Part shown: positions 1 to 8,458 of the stretch, in pieces
Layout of the letters: each line of letters begins with the position of its first letter
Position numbering within the stretch: position 1 is the stretch's first letter
The notes under the pieces: model-generated
Told to the model about the DNA's origin: nothing
The model's input: the letters and a program-made list of their open reading frames with translations, nothing else
Database searches by the model: none
Source: Oscillospiraceae bacterium
Lineage (GTDB): Bacteria; Bacillota; Clostridia; Saccharofermentanales; Fastidiosipilaceae
Direction: 5' to 3'
DNA: 64,000 nt
Assembly (NCBI GenBank): GCA_028704415.1
Contig: JAQWFM010000004.1
Span: 1-64,000 of the forward strand
Translations under genes and position numbers: made by a program

Positions 1-47
1 CCAATAGACCGTTCAAACATCTCCACAAAGTTAAATACCGGCTCCAT
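1..47 (-). CDS. 5' end of an unidentified gene running off the left edge
   Basis: An ATG at 45-47 on the minus strand is preceded by a good ribosome binding site (GGAGGG, six bases away) and opens a frame that stays open to the window edge. Only 15 residues can be read (MEPVFNFVEMFERSI). A TATAAT element lies about 40 bases upstream, and the rodA terminator separates it from the upstream operon, so it probably has its own promoter. Too little is visible to name a family. Confidence 0.55.
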   Translation of the reverse strand, partial: MEPVFNFVEMFERSI

Positions 48-84
48 TTTGATCCCTCCATTTTTACTTTTTCCTTTGATCAGA

Positions 85-90
85 ATTATA
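85..90 (-). promoter_or_regulatory. -10 element for the left-edge gene
   Basis: TATAAT on the minus strand, about 40 bases before the start codon at 47. No convincing -35 hexamer is seen at the usual distance, so this is only a partial promoter match. Confidence 0.35.
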
Positions 91-163
91 GCCTTTTTCC
101 CTTTTTCACGGTTTTAGATAAAGAACCATCTGCTGAGAATGCTGTTTCGGTTGACTAACAGCC

Positions 164-199
164 AAAAAAAGGCCTCAAACCGATCGGTTTGAGGCCTTT
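164..199 (-). terminator. Terminator of the rimP-rodA operon
   Basis: A perfect palindrome (arms AAAGGCCTCAAACCGA and TCGGTTTGAGGCCTTT, 168-199) is followed on the minus strand by a run of seven T. It lies 22 bases beyond the rodA stop codon and closes the long minus-strand operon. Confidence 0.92.
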
Positions 200-221
200 C
201 TCCGCAATAGCCCGCGGGCTG

Positions 222-1364
222 CTAGCGTTCCATGGTTAACTCAAGATTACGATTGACTGACAAGTTCATCAGGATGCCCAGCGACAAAAAATTGACCAGC
301 ATAGCCGTGCCGCCCTGACTCACAAAGGGCAGCGGGATACCGGTAACCGGCATCAGGCCAAGATTCATGCAGATATTTTCCACATAATGAAAGGCAAACA
401 CCGCTGCGATCCCCGCGGCCATATATTTATAGGCGGGCCGCTGCATCTTTGAAGCTAAATAGAAGGCCCGGATCAGGAAAACGGCCGCCAGCAAAATTAA
501 TAAGGAGGTACCTACCAGACCCATATATTCCCCTACGGCAGAAAAGATAAAGTCCGACTCCTGCACCGGCACATGGACATAATCCCCACTGCGGTTGCCG
601 CTGAGTCCCCCGGCCGCAATAGCCAATTTGGCCTGGGTCACATTATAGGTTGCGTCGGTATCGTAATTGGGATACAGGAAGGAGAGAATCCGGGTCTGCT
701 GATACGATTTTAAGGCAAAATTCCACAGCAGCGGTACAGATATGACGCCCGCGGAAATGATCAGGAACACATAGCGCAGCTTAATTCCCCAGATAAAAAT
801 CATCACCGCCGCCATGAAAACGACGACCATGCCTGTACCCAGATCATCTTCATACACCAGAATCAGGCCTAACTGCGGCAGCAACAGCAGCAAAAGGTAT
901 AAAACGCCCCTCTTCAGGCTGTACTTTTTGGTTTTCATCCGTTCCAGGACATAAGCCATGGCCATGCACAGGCCAATCTTACTCAGCTCAGACGGTTGAA
1001 AGCTGCCAATTCCCGGTAAAATCAGCCAGGCGTTGGACCCGGTTTTGGCCGCCAGCTCTGCCGAGCCAAACACCGGCAGCAGGGCCTGCATCAGCAGACT
1101 CAGGCCATACAGAAAAATGCCAACAGGATAAATAAAACTCTGCTCTAGTAAAGACAGCACGGCCAGCGCAATTAACCCCAGCAGAATCGAAATAGCCTGC
1201 GTCAGGATATTCCGGGGATATTGGCCGGGATACTGCAATTCCAACACCATATTTAAAACATAAAGGCCCTCGATGCAAAGCGCGAACACAGGAATAAGCA
1301 GCCAGTAATCCAGCACCTGAAAAAGTGATTTTCGGCGTTGTTGTTCCAGTCCTAGTTTTTCCAT
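222..1364 (-). CDS. rodA: Rod-shape SEDS glycosyltransferase RodA/FtsW family
   Basis: A 380-residue polytopic membrane protein of the SEDS family, the peptidoglycan glycosyltransferases that polymerise lipid II with a partner class B PBP. About ten hydrophobic segments are visible. Family signatures include the region 'PSELSKIGLCMAMAYVLE', 'YEDDLGTGMV' and the C-terminal 'GLMPVTGIPLPFVSQGGTA'. The length suits RodA. It starts 12 bases after lgt and is the last gene of the operon. No class B PBP is in the window, so RodA versus FtsW/SpoVE rests on general similarity, although elongation-type RodA is the better fit. Confidence 0.88.
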   Translation of the reverse strand: MEKLGLEQQRRKSLFQVLDYWLLIPVFALCIEGLYVLNMVLELQYPGQYPRNILTQAISILLGLIALAVLSLLEQSFIYPVGIFLYGLSLLMQALLPVFGSAELAAKTGSNAWLILPGIGSFQPSELSKIGLCMAMAYVLERMKTKKYSLKRGVLYLLLLLLPQLGLILVYEDDLGTGMVVVFMAAVMIFIWGIKLRYVFLIISAGVISVPLLWNFALKSYQQTRILSFLYPNYDTDATYNVTQAKLAIAAGGLSGNRSGDYVHVPVQESDFIFSAVGEYMGLVGTSLLILLAAVFLIRAFYLASKMQRPAYKYMAAGIAAVFAFHYVENICMNLGLMPVTGIPLPFVSQGGTAMLVNFLSLGILMNLSVNRNLELTMER

Positions 1365-1376
1365 GCAGCTATCCTG

Positions 1377-2669
1377 TTAAGCCTGCGGGTCTGACGGTTT
1401 ATCAGCCGCCGCAGGTTCCCGGTCCGCGGTTTCGGTCCGGGCTTCGGTCTGGCCCTCCGCCACAGCTGCGTCAGCCGCGGCCTGCCGATGCAAAGCAGCT
1501 TCTGCCGCCAGGCGGGCTTCTTCCCGCAGCTTATCCAAACCGGGGTCCTGGCTCTCCGCAGCGACCGCGGGCTGAAACGCCTCAGGCGAACGGTCAGCTG
1601 CCGCCGCTTCAGCCGGATCAGCTTCGGACTGGTTCAGGGCCTGCTCCAGGTCTTCCTGCCGGTATGGCTTGGTATTGGTATCCCGCGCTGCCGTGCCCTG
1701 ATGAGCCGCGACATGCTCCTGGAAGGTCCGCTCATCTTCTTCATCCAGTTCATCTGCCGCCGTGGCTTTGAGTTTACCACCATCCGCCGCCTGACCCATC
1801 AGGACCGCCATTTCCTGGCGCCGCTGGTGGTGGCGGCTCAGGACATGGATCACGATCAGATACACCGCGCCAGCCAGAACCATCACCGCTGACAGCAGCA
1901 TAGAGACGCGGATACCGGTGCCATCAATATAGAGCGAATCGGTCCGGATACTCTCCACAAAGAAACGGACGAGGCCGTATAAGACCAGATACCAGGCGAA
2001 CGTTTCAAGTTTCAGGCGCGACCGCTTGCGTACATTCATCAGGATAATAAAAATCACCGTGTTAGCTAAAAATTCATAAAGAAAAGTGGGGTGTACCGGC
2101 TGGTTGGGATCAACGCCAGTCAGATTCACCGCGCTTAAATAGTCTCTGGTACCATTAGAATACATTCCCCAGGGTAAACTGGTATTGGTGCCAAAAGCTT
2201 CCTGATTAAAGAAATTGCCCCAGCGGCCGATCCCCTGGCCCAGGGCCAGATACGGCACAAAAAAGTCCAGCATTTTGGCAAAGGAAAGTTTTTTAATCCG
2301 GGTCATAATCAGCACGCCCAGGACGCCGCCTATCACGCCGCCGTAAAAGGCCAGGCCGCCGCGCCGGGTGTTGAAGATCTGCCAGAGGTCATCCTTAAAA
2401 TAGCTGAAATTAAAGATGACATAGTAGGCTCTGGCCCCCACAATCCCCAGTGGGATCGCAAGCAAAAAGATGTCCAGGATATCATCCTGCTTGAGGCTGT
2501 ACTTTTTGCTGTCATGCAAGGCCCAGAGAATTCCAATTAAGAAGGCTACGGCAATCAGCAGACCATACCAATACACCGCCACACTGCCAATGCTGAATAC
2601 CTCACGGTTAATGTTCAGGTTATCAATCCCCAAACCGGGAAAGCTGACGATATAATCCGGATCACTCAT
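1377..2669 (-). CDS. lgt: Prolipoprotein diacylglyceryl transferase with a long C-terminal tail
   Basis: Lgt transfers diacylglycerol from phosphatidylglycerol to the lipobox cysteine of prolipoproteins in the membrane. The first 270 or so residues carry the family marks: YWYGLLIA near the N terminus, 'RRGGLAFYGGVIGG', the signature 'GQGIGRWGNFFNQEAFG' and 'HPTFLYEFLAN'. The start at 2669 (MSDPDY) has a GGGG ribosome binding site; a longer frame from 2723 would overlap the upstream gene. The protein is 430 residues, whereas most Lgt end near 270-300. The extra 150 or so residues are hydrophilic and rich in Ala, Glu and Gln, with no membrane segment, and probably face the cytoplasm. Lipoproteins of this window (sugar-binding protein, ApbE, electron-transfer lipoprotein) would be its substrates. 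Confidence 0.93.
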   Translation of the reverse strand: MSDPDYIVSFPGLGIDNLNINREVFSIGSVAVYWYGLLIAVAFLIGILWALHDSKKYSLKQDDILDIFLLAIPLGIVGARAYYVIFNFSYFKDDLWQIFNTRRGGLAFYGGVIGGVLGVLIMTRIKKLSFAKMLDFFVPYLALGQGIGRWGNFFNQEAFGTNTSLPWGMYSNGTRDYLSAVNLTGVDPNQPVHPTFLYEFLANTVIFIILMNVRKRSRLKLETFAWYLVLYGLVRFFVESIRTDSLYIDGTGIRVSMLLSAVMVLAGAVYLIVIHVLSRHHQRRQEMAVLMGQAADGGKLKATAADELDEEDERTFQEHVAAHQGTAARDTNTKPYRQEDLEQALNQSEADPAEAAAADRSPEAFQPAVAAESQDPGLDKLREEARLAAEAALHRQAAADAAVAEGQTEARTETADREPAAADKPSDPQA

Positions 2670-2673
2670 ATTC

Positions 2674-4035
2674 TTACCCCTTATGTAAGTAAACTCTTGC
2701 AGCCACATCCGGGCTGCTGACAAAACTCATGGCCTGAATCGTATCCTCCAGGTTGATGCGGCTGAATATGGATGCATAATCAAGTAAATCAATATTACGC
2801 ATCCGGGCCTTCAGCGCCCGGTCACAGCACTGATCCACCCGATCCAGCGACCGCAGGAACGCGCCGGCCAGCGCCCGGTTCAGGCTGTCAAACAGCAGCG
2901 GATCATATTGCTGTTGCAAAACAGCTGTGCTCAGGCCCTGCAAAACCCGCTCAGCTGCCCGCTCGGGTGTCGCGGTCTCCCCGCCCAGCATTAAGCAGGC
3001 AAAGGTCCGATCACAATTATACTCCACAAAGAATGATTCATTAATCAATCCTTCTGAATAAAGTGTCTGATACAGCGGCGAGGCCTCTCCCAGCAGGCTG
3101 TCAAAAAAAACCTGCCCGGCCATCTCATGCAAAGAGCGCGCACCGCCGTCCAAAGGGGTCTGACTATTAATCCGCGGATTTTTAAGCGCAATGGCAAAGC
3201 CCTCATTTTCCACGTCATCAAAGATCGTTGCTTCAGCCACCCGTACTGTGTCCGGCTCCGGCTGCATGATCGGTCTGCCGCCGCCTGTTACGGCCATCTG
3301 ACTGATCAGGTCAGCCAGCATATCCAGGATATCGCGGATCTCCGGTTCGGAAAAATCACCGGCAATCGCCAGGCTGAGGGCTGAAGGCTGGTAGAAAGCA
3401 GCTGCGACCGCCTTCAGATCCGCTTCCTTAATGTTCAGGACCGTTTCAGGGCTGCCCCATAAATCAGCCAGATTAGGCTGATGGTAAGCGTTGGACATGG
3501 CGGTTTTATACAAGCGATTATACGGATTATCCGCATACATATCAATTTCACAGAGGATAATATCCCGGACTGCCGCAATTTTAGTCAAGCTGATCTGCGG
3601 GTTGCAGACAGCCTGAAAATACTGTCTTAAGGCCAAAGCAAAGTTATCCACACAGGAAAAATAAAAAACCGTAGCCGCATAATCAGTGTAGGCGTTCGCT
3701 TCGACGCCCAGCGCGGACAGCTCCTGCTTTAACCCCCAGCCGGATTCAGGCTGCCGGCCAAAGACGGTGTACTCCATAAAGTGAGCCGTACCAGCCGGAA
3801 CACGGATCAGTTCTGCCGGGGAATCCGAACCGGTAAAGGACGGCTCGGGTGCGGCCGCATAAAAGGTCTGGTCCATCGCGCCGCAAGGGACCCCCAGATA
3901 CGCGCAGCGCTTATGGAAGCCCGGTTTCAGGATCACCGCCAGCGAAAAGCCGCTGGGATGCCGGTAGCTGTACATCATATTGTGGGACAATGAGTCCTTT
4001 TTTTCATTGCGGATAAAACCGTGATAGACACTCAT
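2674..4035 (-). CDS. M16-family peptidase homologue (YmfH-like) with a broken zinc motif
   Basis: A 453-residue member of the M16 (insulysin/processing-peptidase) fold, closest in layout to Bacillus YmfH. The inverted zinc motif HxxEH reads HFMEY here (His codon 3781-3783, Tyr codon 3769-3771), so the second histidine ligand is replaced by Tyr. The downstream acidic motif is kept (CEIDMYADNPYN). The start codon overlaps the stop of the upstream fusion gene as ATGA, which indicates translational coupling with its M16-like partner. In Bacillus, ymfF-ymfH-ymfI lie together and YmfI modifies elongation factor P, but the role of the M16 pair is not settled. With a lost ligand, this protein may act without proteolysis, or as a scaffold. 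Confidence 0.8.
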   Translation of the reverse strand: MSVYHGFIRNEKKDSLSHNMMYSYRHPSGFSLAVILKPGFHKRCAYLGVPCGAMDQTFYAAAPEPSFTGSDSPAELIRVPAGTAHFMEYTVFGRQPESGWGLKQELSALGVEANAYTDYAATVFYFSCVDNFALALRQYFQAVCNPQISLTKIAAVRDIILCEIDMYADNPYNRLYKTAMSNAYHQPNLADLWGSPETVLNIKEADLKAVAAAFYQPSALSLAIAGDFSEPEIRDILDMLADLISQMAVTGGGRPIMQPEPDTVRVAEATIFDDVENEGFAIALKNPRINSQTPLDGGARSLHEMAGQVFFDSLLGEASPLYQTLYSEGLINESFFVEYNCDRTFACLMLGGETATPERAAERVLQGLSTAVLQQQYDPLLFDSLNRALAGAFLRSLDRVDQCCDRALKARMRNIDLLDYASIFSRINLEDTIQAMSFVSSPDVAARVYLHKG

Positions 4036-6362
4036 GACGGTGACCTCTTGTCTGAATCCGGCAGGGCGGCGCTGGCGGGATCCGGCTGCAGCAGGAAGGT
4101 GACACCCAAAGTCAGCTGCCCGGCCAGCTGTTTGATCTCAGCTTTGCCGGTTTGATTGACTTCCGCAATTGCTTCAGCCAGGTCCCGGCGCAAACCAGAT
4201 AGCTGTTCATTAATCAGGAAATTCAGCAATAACTCCAGATCATCTGAAGCAAAAATCAACTCATTTTTGACCAGCCGCTTGGCTGACATAAACAATTCAT
4301 CCTCAAAGGAGCCTTGCTGCAGGCTGGCGACACAGGATTTTATGGTGTCCAGCGCCGCGGTCATCTGCCCCGGCGTGATCCCTGCCTGGATGATCAGCAA
4401 GCCCGGATACTTCCGCAGTGAAGAGGAGATATGGTAGGCATACGCGTGTTTTTCCCTCACCTGATCAAAAAGTAAGGAATGGGTTACGCCGCCCAGGATC
4501 TCATTCATAATATCTGCTGCTGCAGCGTCGGGGTCATAATAAGCGGGCAGGTCTCCGTAAATCAGCACCGCGCGAGGTTGTTCCACCTCTTTGAATTCCC
4601 GATACAGCCTGGGCGCCGGCAATTGATAGCGGCCGGGCAGCAGGCCCGGGCGTGGTACCAGCCGGTGGCGGCCGGCAGGAAAGCGGTGCAGATTAGCCAC
4701 GACAGCGTCAATCGTGTCCTGTCCCAGATCCCCCGCGGTATACACTTCTATTCTGGCCTGCTGCAGCAGTTCCTGCCAGGCCAGGGTTACCTGCTCCCGG
4801 GTCAGGCGGCTGATTTCTGCGGCGGATCCGTGGGAGCCCAGACCGGGGGCCTGTCCCTCCCAGAGCAGGCTGAGGGCCCGTTCCAGCGAATACAAGCCGG
4901 TATCCTGGCGGCGCGCCGCCAGTTCAGCTATCAGATTGCGCTTTTCCAATTCAAAGAAATCCTGCTGGAACAAACCGGCCTCATCCAGCAGCGGTTTGAT
5001 CAGCAGCATAAATAAGATATCCTGCAACTTGCGGAAAGGTTGACTCCCTTCCAAACCGCTCTTAACGCTTTCACCCGTAAAGGTCAGCGTCAGGAGATCC
5101 GTCTGCGCACTGATATGGCAGCTGATGCGGGAGCCGTAAAGTGACACGGTCTCTCTGACCAGATCTGCGTGAGTGGGATAGTCCTGGCCGGTTTGCAGCA
5201 AGCGGGCCAGCAAAGCGTAAGCTGCCGCTCTCGCCGGGGTGATCCGGTGCCGCACGATGATTTTAATCAAGGAAGTATTGAAGCGCCGGGAAGGCAAATG
5301 ATAATAAGGCATCCCGCCCCGGTCTTCAATCAGCTCCAGCCGTTCACAGCTGGCCTGATAGTCGCGGGCATTCTGGATATCCTCATGAATCTGCGTGGTC
5401 ATGGTCAAAAAGCTGGGGAAGGTTTCTTCCGGTCTCAGGAAAGACACAAAAAATACCTCAATCTCCTGATCATATAAGTCCATTTCATAACCCAGGATAA
5501 AGGTCTCCAGCAAGGGAACGGTATCAACTTTATTCACCGTCGGTCTGACCCCAATATTGGAAATACTGGGATATATGCGGCTGCCAACCCGGGTGCGGGT
5601 AGCATAGACCCCATAAGGCGGGCAAAACTGCAGGGGCGAAACCGCCACATTGGCAGTCGGCATGCCGGCGGTACGGCCCAGCGCATGTCCCCGGATGACC
5701 GGCCCGATCATACTGAAATCATGGCCCATCAGCCGTGACGCCGCTTCCACTTTACCCTGCTGCAGGAAATTTTTAATCCGCCGGGTGGAGACAGGCTCCG
5801 CTTCACTGCTCAGATCCCGCACAATTTCAACCTGAACACCCTTTTGCCGGCCCCACTCAGCTGCTACCCGGGGCGTGCCGCGGCGTTGATAACCAAAGCG
5901 AAAGTTTTCACCTATGACCAGGCAACGGACACCCAGGCCCTGGTAAAGGATATCGTTCAAAAAAGCTTCCGGGGACAGGCGGCGAAACGCGTCTGTGTAA
6001 TGCTGATCAACCACACGGCCGGCGCCCAGCTGCAGCAGCAGGGCGGCTTTGGAGGCCGGCTGCTGCAGTAACCCGTGATAATGTGTTTCCTTAAAATCAA
6101 AGTCTAGTTTTTGCGGCAAAATATCAAAGGAAAAAACCAGCGGCGTCAGCTGCAGCTGCGCGGCCAGGCACAGCATCCGGTCCAGCAAAACGCGGTGGCC
6201 GCGGTGCACCCCGTCAAAAAAGCCCAGAGCCGCCACGTACGGCCCCCCCTGACGGTAGCGCTCATACCAGGCAGAATCTTCCTGCAGCAGATCACCGGTG
6301 TAGATGGCCTCCTCCGGGCAATCCGCATTGCTTGCTCCATCAGTCAGTATTTGGTCAGTCAT
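4032..6362 (-). CDS. ribF: Fusion: bifunctional riboflavin kinase/FAD synthetase (RibF) plus M16-like YmfF domain
   Basis: A 776-residue protein. Residues 1 to about 350 are a complete RibF, which makes FMN from riboflavin and then FAD. It has the nucleotidyltransferase motif 'GFFDGVHRGH', the ENFRFGY and 'PVSTRRIKNFL' segments, and a riboflavin-kinase half with 'LGRTAGMPTANVAV', 'SNIGVRPTV' and 'DLYDQEIEVFFVSFLRPE'. After a short linker, the frame continues without a stop into about 420 residues resembling YmfF-type M16 proteins (starting near 'MPYYHLPSRRFNTSLIKI'), which have no HxxEH motif. The start at 6362 overlaps the truB stop by eight bases; a longer frame to 6431 would run deeper into truB. 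No internal ribosome binding site with ATG is obvious at the junction, although a GGAGGGATG-like context was not excluded by experiment. Confidence 0.88.
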   Translation of the reverse strand: MTDQILTDGASNADCPEEAIYTGDLLQEDSAWYERYRQGGPYVAALGFFDGVHRGHRVLLDRMLCLAAQLQLTPLVFSFDILPQKLDFDFKETHYHGLLQQPASKAALLLQLGAGRVVDQHYTDAFRRLSPEAFLNDILYQGLGVRCLVIGENFRFGYQRRGTPRVAAEWGRQKGVQVEIVRDLSSEAEPVSTRRIKNFLQQGKVEAASRLMGHDFSMIGPVIRGHALGRTAGMPTANVAVSPLQFCPPYGVYATRTRVGSRIYPSISNIGVRPTVNKVDTVPLLETFILGYEMDLYDQEIEVFFVSFLRPEETFPSFLTMTTQIHEDIQNARDYQASCERLELIEDRGGMPYYHLPSRRFNTSLIKIIVRHRITPARAAAYALLARLLQTGQDYPTHADLVRETVSLYGSRISCHISAQTDLLTLTFTGESVKSGLEGSQPFRKLQDILFMLLIKPLLDEAGLFQQDFFELEKRNLIAELAARRQDTGLYSLERALSLLWEGQAPGLGSHGSAAEISRLTREQVTLAWQELLQQARIEVYTAGDLGQDTIDAVVANLHRFPAGRHRLVPRPGLLPGRYQLPAPRLYREFKEVEQPRAVLIYGDLPAYYDPDAAAADIMNEILGGVTHSLLFDQVREKHAYAYHISSSLRKYPGLLIIQAGITPGQMTAALDTIKSCVASLQQGSFEDELFMSAKRLVKNELIFASDDLELLLNFLINEQLSGLRRDLAEAIAEVNQTGKAEIKQLAGQLTLGVTFLLQPDPASAALPDSDKRSPS

Positions 6363-7362
6363 CAAGATGAACGAACATCCTTTCTGCCGCCAGGACCTCC
6401 CGATTATCGGGTAACCGGCGGATATAAACAATCCCGCTCAGGCCCTCCGGTCCCACGGCACGATAGCGCTGGCGCGCCTGGCGGGGTAGCGCCAGCAATG
6501 GAGGGTCACTAGCCTGTTGGCCCTGATACGGTCTGCATGCCGGAGGCAAATCAAGGAACTGACCATACAGCAACCTGCGGGTGTCTTCTGCTGTTAATTT
6601 TACCACAGGGATATGTTTTAGGGCAGCTTCCGGCGGCAGCAGCAGCGCATCCAGACCGAGCTCCGGCTGACGGGCCGCTGCCGCTTCAAGCTGGGTCGGG
6701 GTCAGACTTTGGGCCAGGGTAAACGGGCCGGCCTGGGTTCTGGTCAGGCGGGTCGTATAAGCCGGATAACCAAAGCTTTGCGCCAGGTCATAGACCAGGG
6801 AGCGAATATAAGTCCCCTTACTGACCCGGAACGCCGCGGCCACCACCAATGGCGCCGCGGCATCTCCCTGCGGATCCAGCCAGGCGGCCAAAAAGGCCGC
6901 CTGCTTAACTTCAATCTGGCGCGGTTTGGGCAGGCGCGGCGGCTGGCTGCCGTTACGGGCATAGCTGTACAGCGGGCGGCCGTCAATTTTGACCGCCGAA
7001 TACAGCGGCGGCTGCTGGGTCTGCCAGCCCTGCAGTCCGGCAATCTGGCGGGCTAAATATTGCGCGTCCGCCGCGAGCCACTGCTGCAGCAGAGGTTCCG
7101 GGGGCGTTTTGATCTGATCGGTTTCGCCTTCGCGGTCAAGCGTGGTGGTAGAGCGGCCGACTCTGAACTCAACCCGGTAGGTTTTGTCATAGGCGTCCGT
7201 ATAGGGGATGGCGGCGGTAGCGCGGCCCAGAAATACCGGCAGCACCCCGTCTGCCAGCGGGTCCAGGGTCCCGCAGTGGCCGGCTTTTTTAATGCCATAC
7301 AGGCGGCGCAAAAACGCGACCGCCGCAAATGAGGTCATGCCCTCTGGCTTATTGCAGACAAT
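6355..7362 (-). CDS. truB: tRNA pseudouridine-55 synthase, probable AUU start
   Basis: TruB converts U55 of tRNA to pseudouridine. The catalytic-loop motif 'GHCGTLDPLADGVLP' is intact and 'SKGTYIRSLVYDL' marks the middle of the fold. The first ATG (7336-7338) would begin at MTSF and drop the conserved N-terminal strand. Reading upstream in frame gives 'IIVCNKPEGMTSF', which matches the family's N-terminal GxxxxxKPxGxTS pattern. No ATG, GTG or TTG lies in frame before a stop at 7396-7398. The best candidate is ATT at 7360-7362, which overlaps the upstream stop as TAATT, the same arrangement as the common TAATG overlap. ATA (7363-7365) is an alternative. With ATT the product is 335 residues. 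Confidence 0.88.
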   Translation of the reverse strand: MVCNKPEGMTSFAAVAFLRRLYGIKKAGHCGTLDPLADGVLPVFLGRATAAIPYTDAYDKTYRVEFRVGRSTTTLDREGETDQIKTPPEPLLQQWLAADAQYLARQIAGLQGWQTQQPPLYSAVKIDGRPLYSYARNGSQPPRLPKPRQIEVKQAAFLAAWLDPQGDAAAPLVVAAAFRVSKGTYIRSLVYDLAQSFGYPAYTTRLTRTQAGPFTLAQSLTPTQLEAAAARQPELGLDALLLPPEAALKHIPVVKLTAEDTRRLLYGQFLDLPPACRPYQGQQASDPPLLALPRQARQRYRAVGPEGLSGIVYIRRLPDNREVLAAERMFVHLDD

Positions 7363-8423
7363 TATGCCCCACGGCTTTCGAGCTGAGATAACACCTCACC
7401 TGCTTTCTGAATGACAGTCTGCCTGGCTTCAGACAATTGCTGGCCGTGCAGTGTAAAGCCTGAAGCTCTTAAGTGACCGCCCCCGCCAAACTGCTGCGCA
7501 AAGGCTGAGGCGTCAAAATGCTCCCCGCTTCTTACATTCCCGCGGATTTCGCCGTCTGTCATTTCACGCAGCAGCACCGCTACCTCTACGCCGTCGACAT
7601 CCCGCAGCATAGAAGCCAGACCTTCCAGATCGGTGTCTTCCCCGCCTATCTGCTGCATCAGGCTGTGCGGCAAGTCAGCAATAATCAGGCGACCGTCATA
7701 GTAAAACTCCGCCCGCTGCGCGGCTTCACCGGTATAACGCAGTTTGGCCGGCGTGATAATATCAAACAAACGGCCGGAAAGTTCATTGGTGTCAATGGGA
7801 TAGCGCATCAGAGTAGCCGCGGCTTCAAAGGTCCGGGCAGTGGTGGAAGAGAAGGAAAAGCGGCCGGTGTCCGTCATCAGCCCGGTCATCAGGCAGGTCG
7901 CGATCTCCAGATCCAGTAAATTCATACCCAGGCGGCTCTCCAGGTAATCAGCTAAAAACGCGATGATTTCACAAACCGCCGCGGCTTTAGTGTTAACTAA
8001 AGTTGTCGGGGCAGGCGGCAGTCTGGAGATATGATGGTCAATGATGATCTGTTGCGGGCAGGCCTCAAATAAGGCCTGCCGCGGGCCCAGACGGTCACCT
8101 GCCGCACAGTCAATGGCCAGCGCAATCTTTTGATGGTCCAGAATGGCCGGGCCGGCTCCGGTTTGATCCGGCTCATAGACCCGGATAAACTCACGGCCGG
8201 GCAGGAAGGACAATTTAGACGGCAGGGGTTCGCTGGTCAGGACCACCGCCCGCACCGAACACTGCTTTAATAGCTGCGCCAGGCCCAGGCCCGCGCCCAG
8301 GGCATCCCCGTCCGCATTAATGTGCGGGTAAATATAAACTGCTTGCTGTTGGTTCCTGCAGCTAAGCAGCCAATCCGTGATAGCCGCAAAAGACGGTAAA
8401 TATGCCTTATTTCCTTGTATCAC
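7362..8423 (-). CDS. nrnA: DHH-family oligoribonuclease / pAp phosphatase (NrnA-like)
   Basis: A 353-residue DHH-DHHA1 phosphoesterase. N-terminal metal motifs are 'HINADGDALGAGLGL' (DxD type), a mid-domain Asp, and 'IIIDHHIS' (DHH). The C-terminal DHHA1 domain has the substrate-binding 'GGGGHLRASGF'. In Bacillus, NrnA degrades nanoRNAs and dephosphorylates 3'-phosphoadenosine 5'-phosphate. The gene sits in its usual place between rbfA and truB. The start codon appears to be GTG (8421-8423), with a purine-rich GGATGGGG stretch upstream. Confidence 0.9.
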   Translation of the reverse strand: MIQGNKAYLPSFAAITDWLLSCRNQQQAVYIYPHINADGDALGAGLGLAQLLKQCSVRAVVLTSEPLPSKLSFLPGREFIRVYEPDQTGAGPAILDHQKIALAIDCAAGDRLGPRQALFEACPQQIIIDHHISRLPPAPTTLVNTKAAAVCEIIAFLADYLESRLGMNLLDLEIATCLMTGLMTDTGRFSFSSTTARTFEAAATLMRYPIDTNELSGRLFDIITPAKLRYTGEAAQRAEFYYDGRLIIADLPHSLMQQIGGEDTDLEGLASMLRDVDGVEVAVLLREMTDGEIRGNVRSGEHFDASAFAQQFGGGGHLRASGFTLHGQQLSEARQTVIQKAGEVLSQLESRGA

Positions 8424-8458
8424 CTAAAACCCCATCCTAATCCGTCCCCATATCCGGT

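Noticed and set aside
2670-2723. Longer N terminus for Lgt
   Set aside because: It overlaps the preceding gene and the ribosome binding site lies before 2669.
4479-5015. A 178-codon plus-strand frame opposite the M16-like half of the fusion
   Set aside because: No family similarity and no start signals; the opposite strand is clearly coding.
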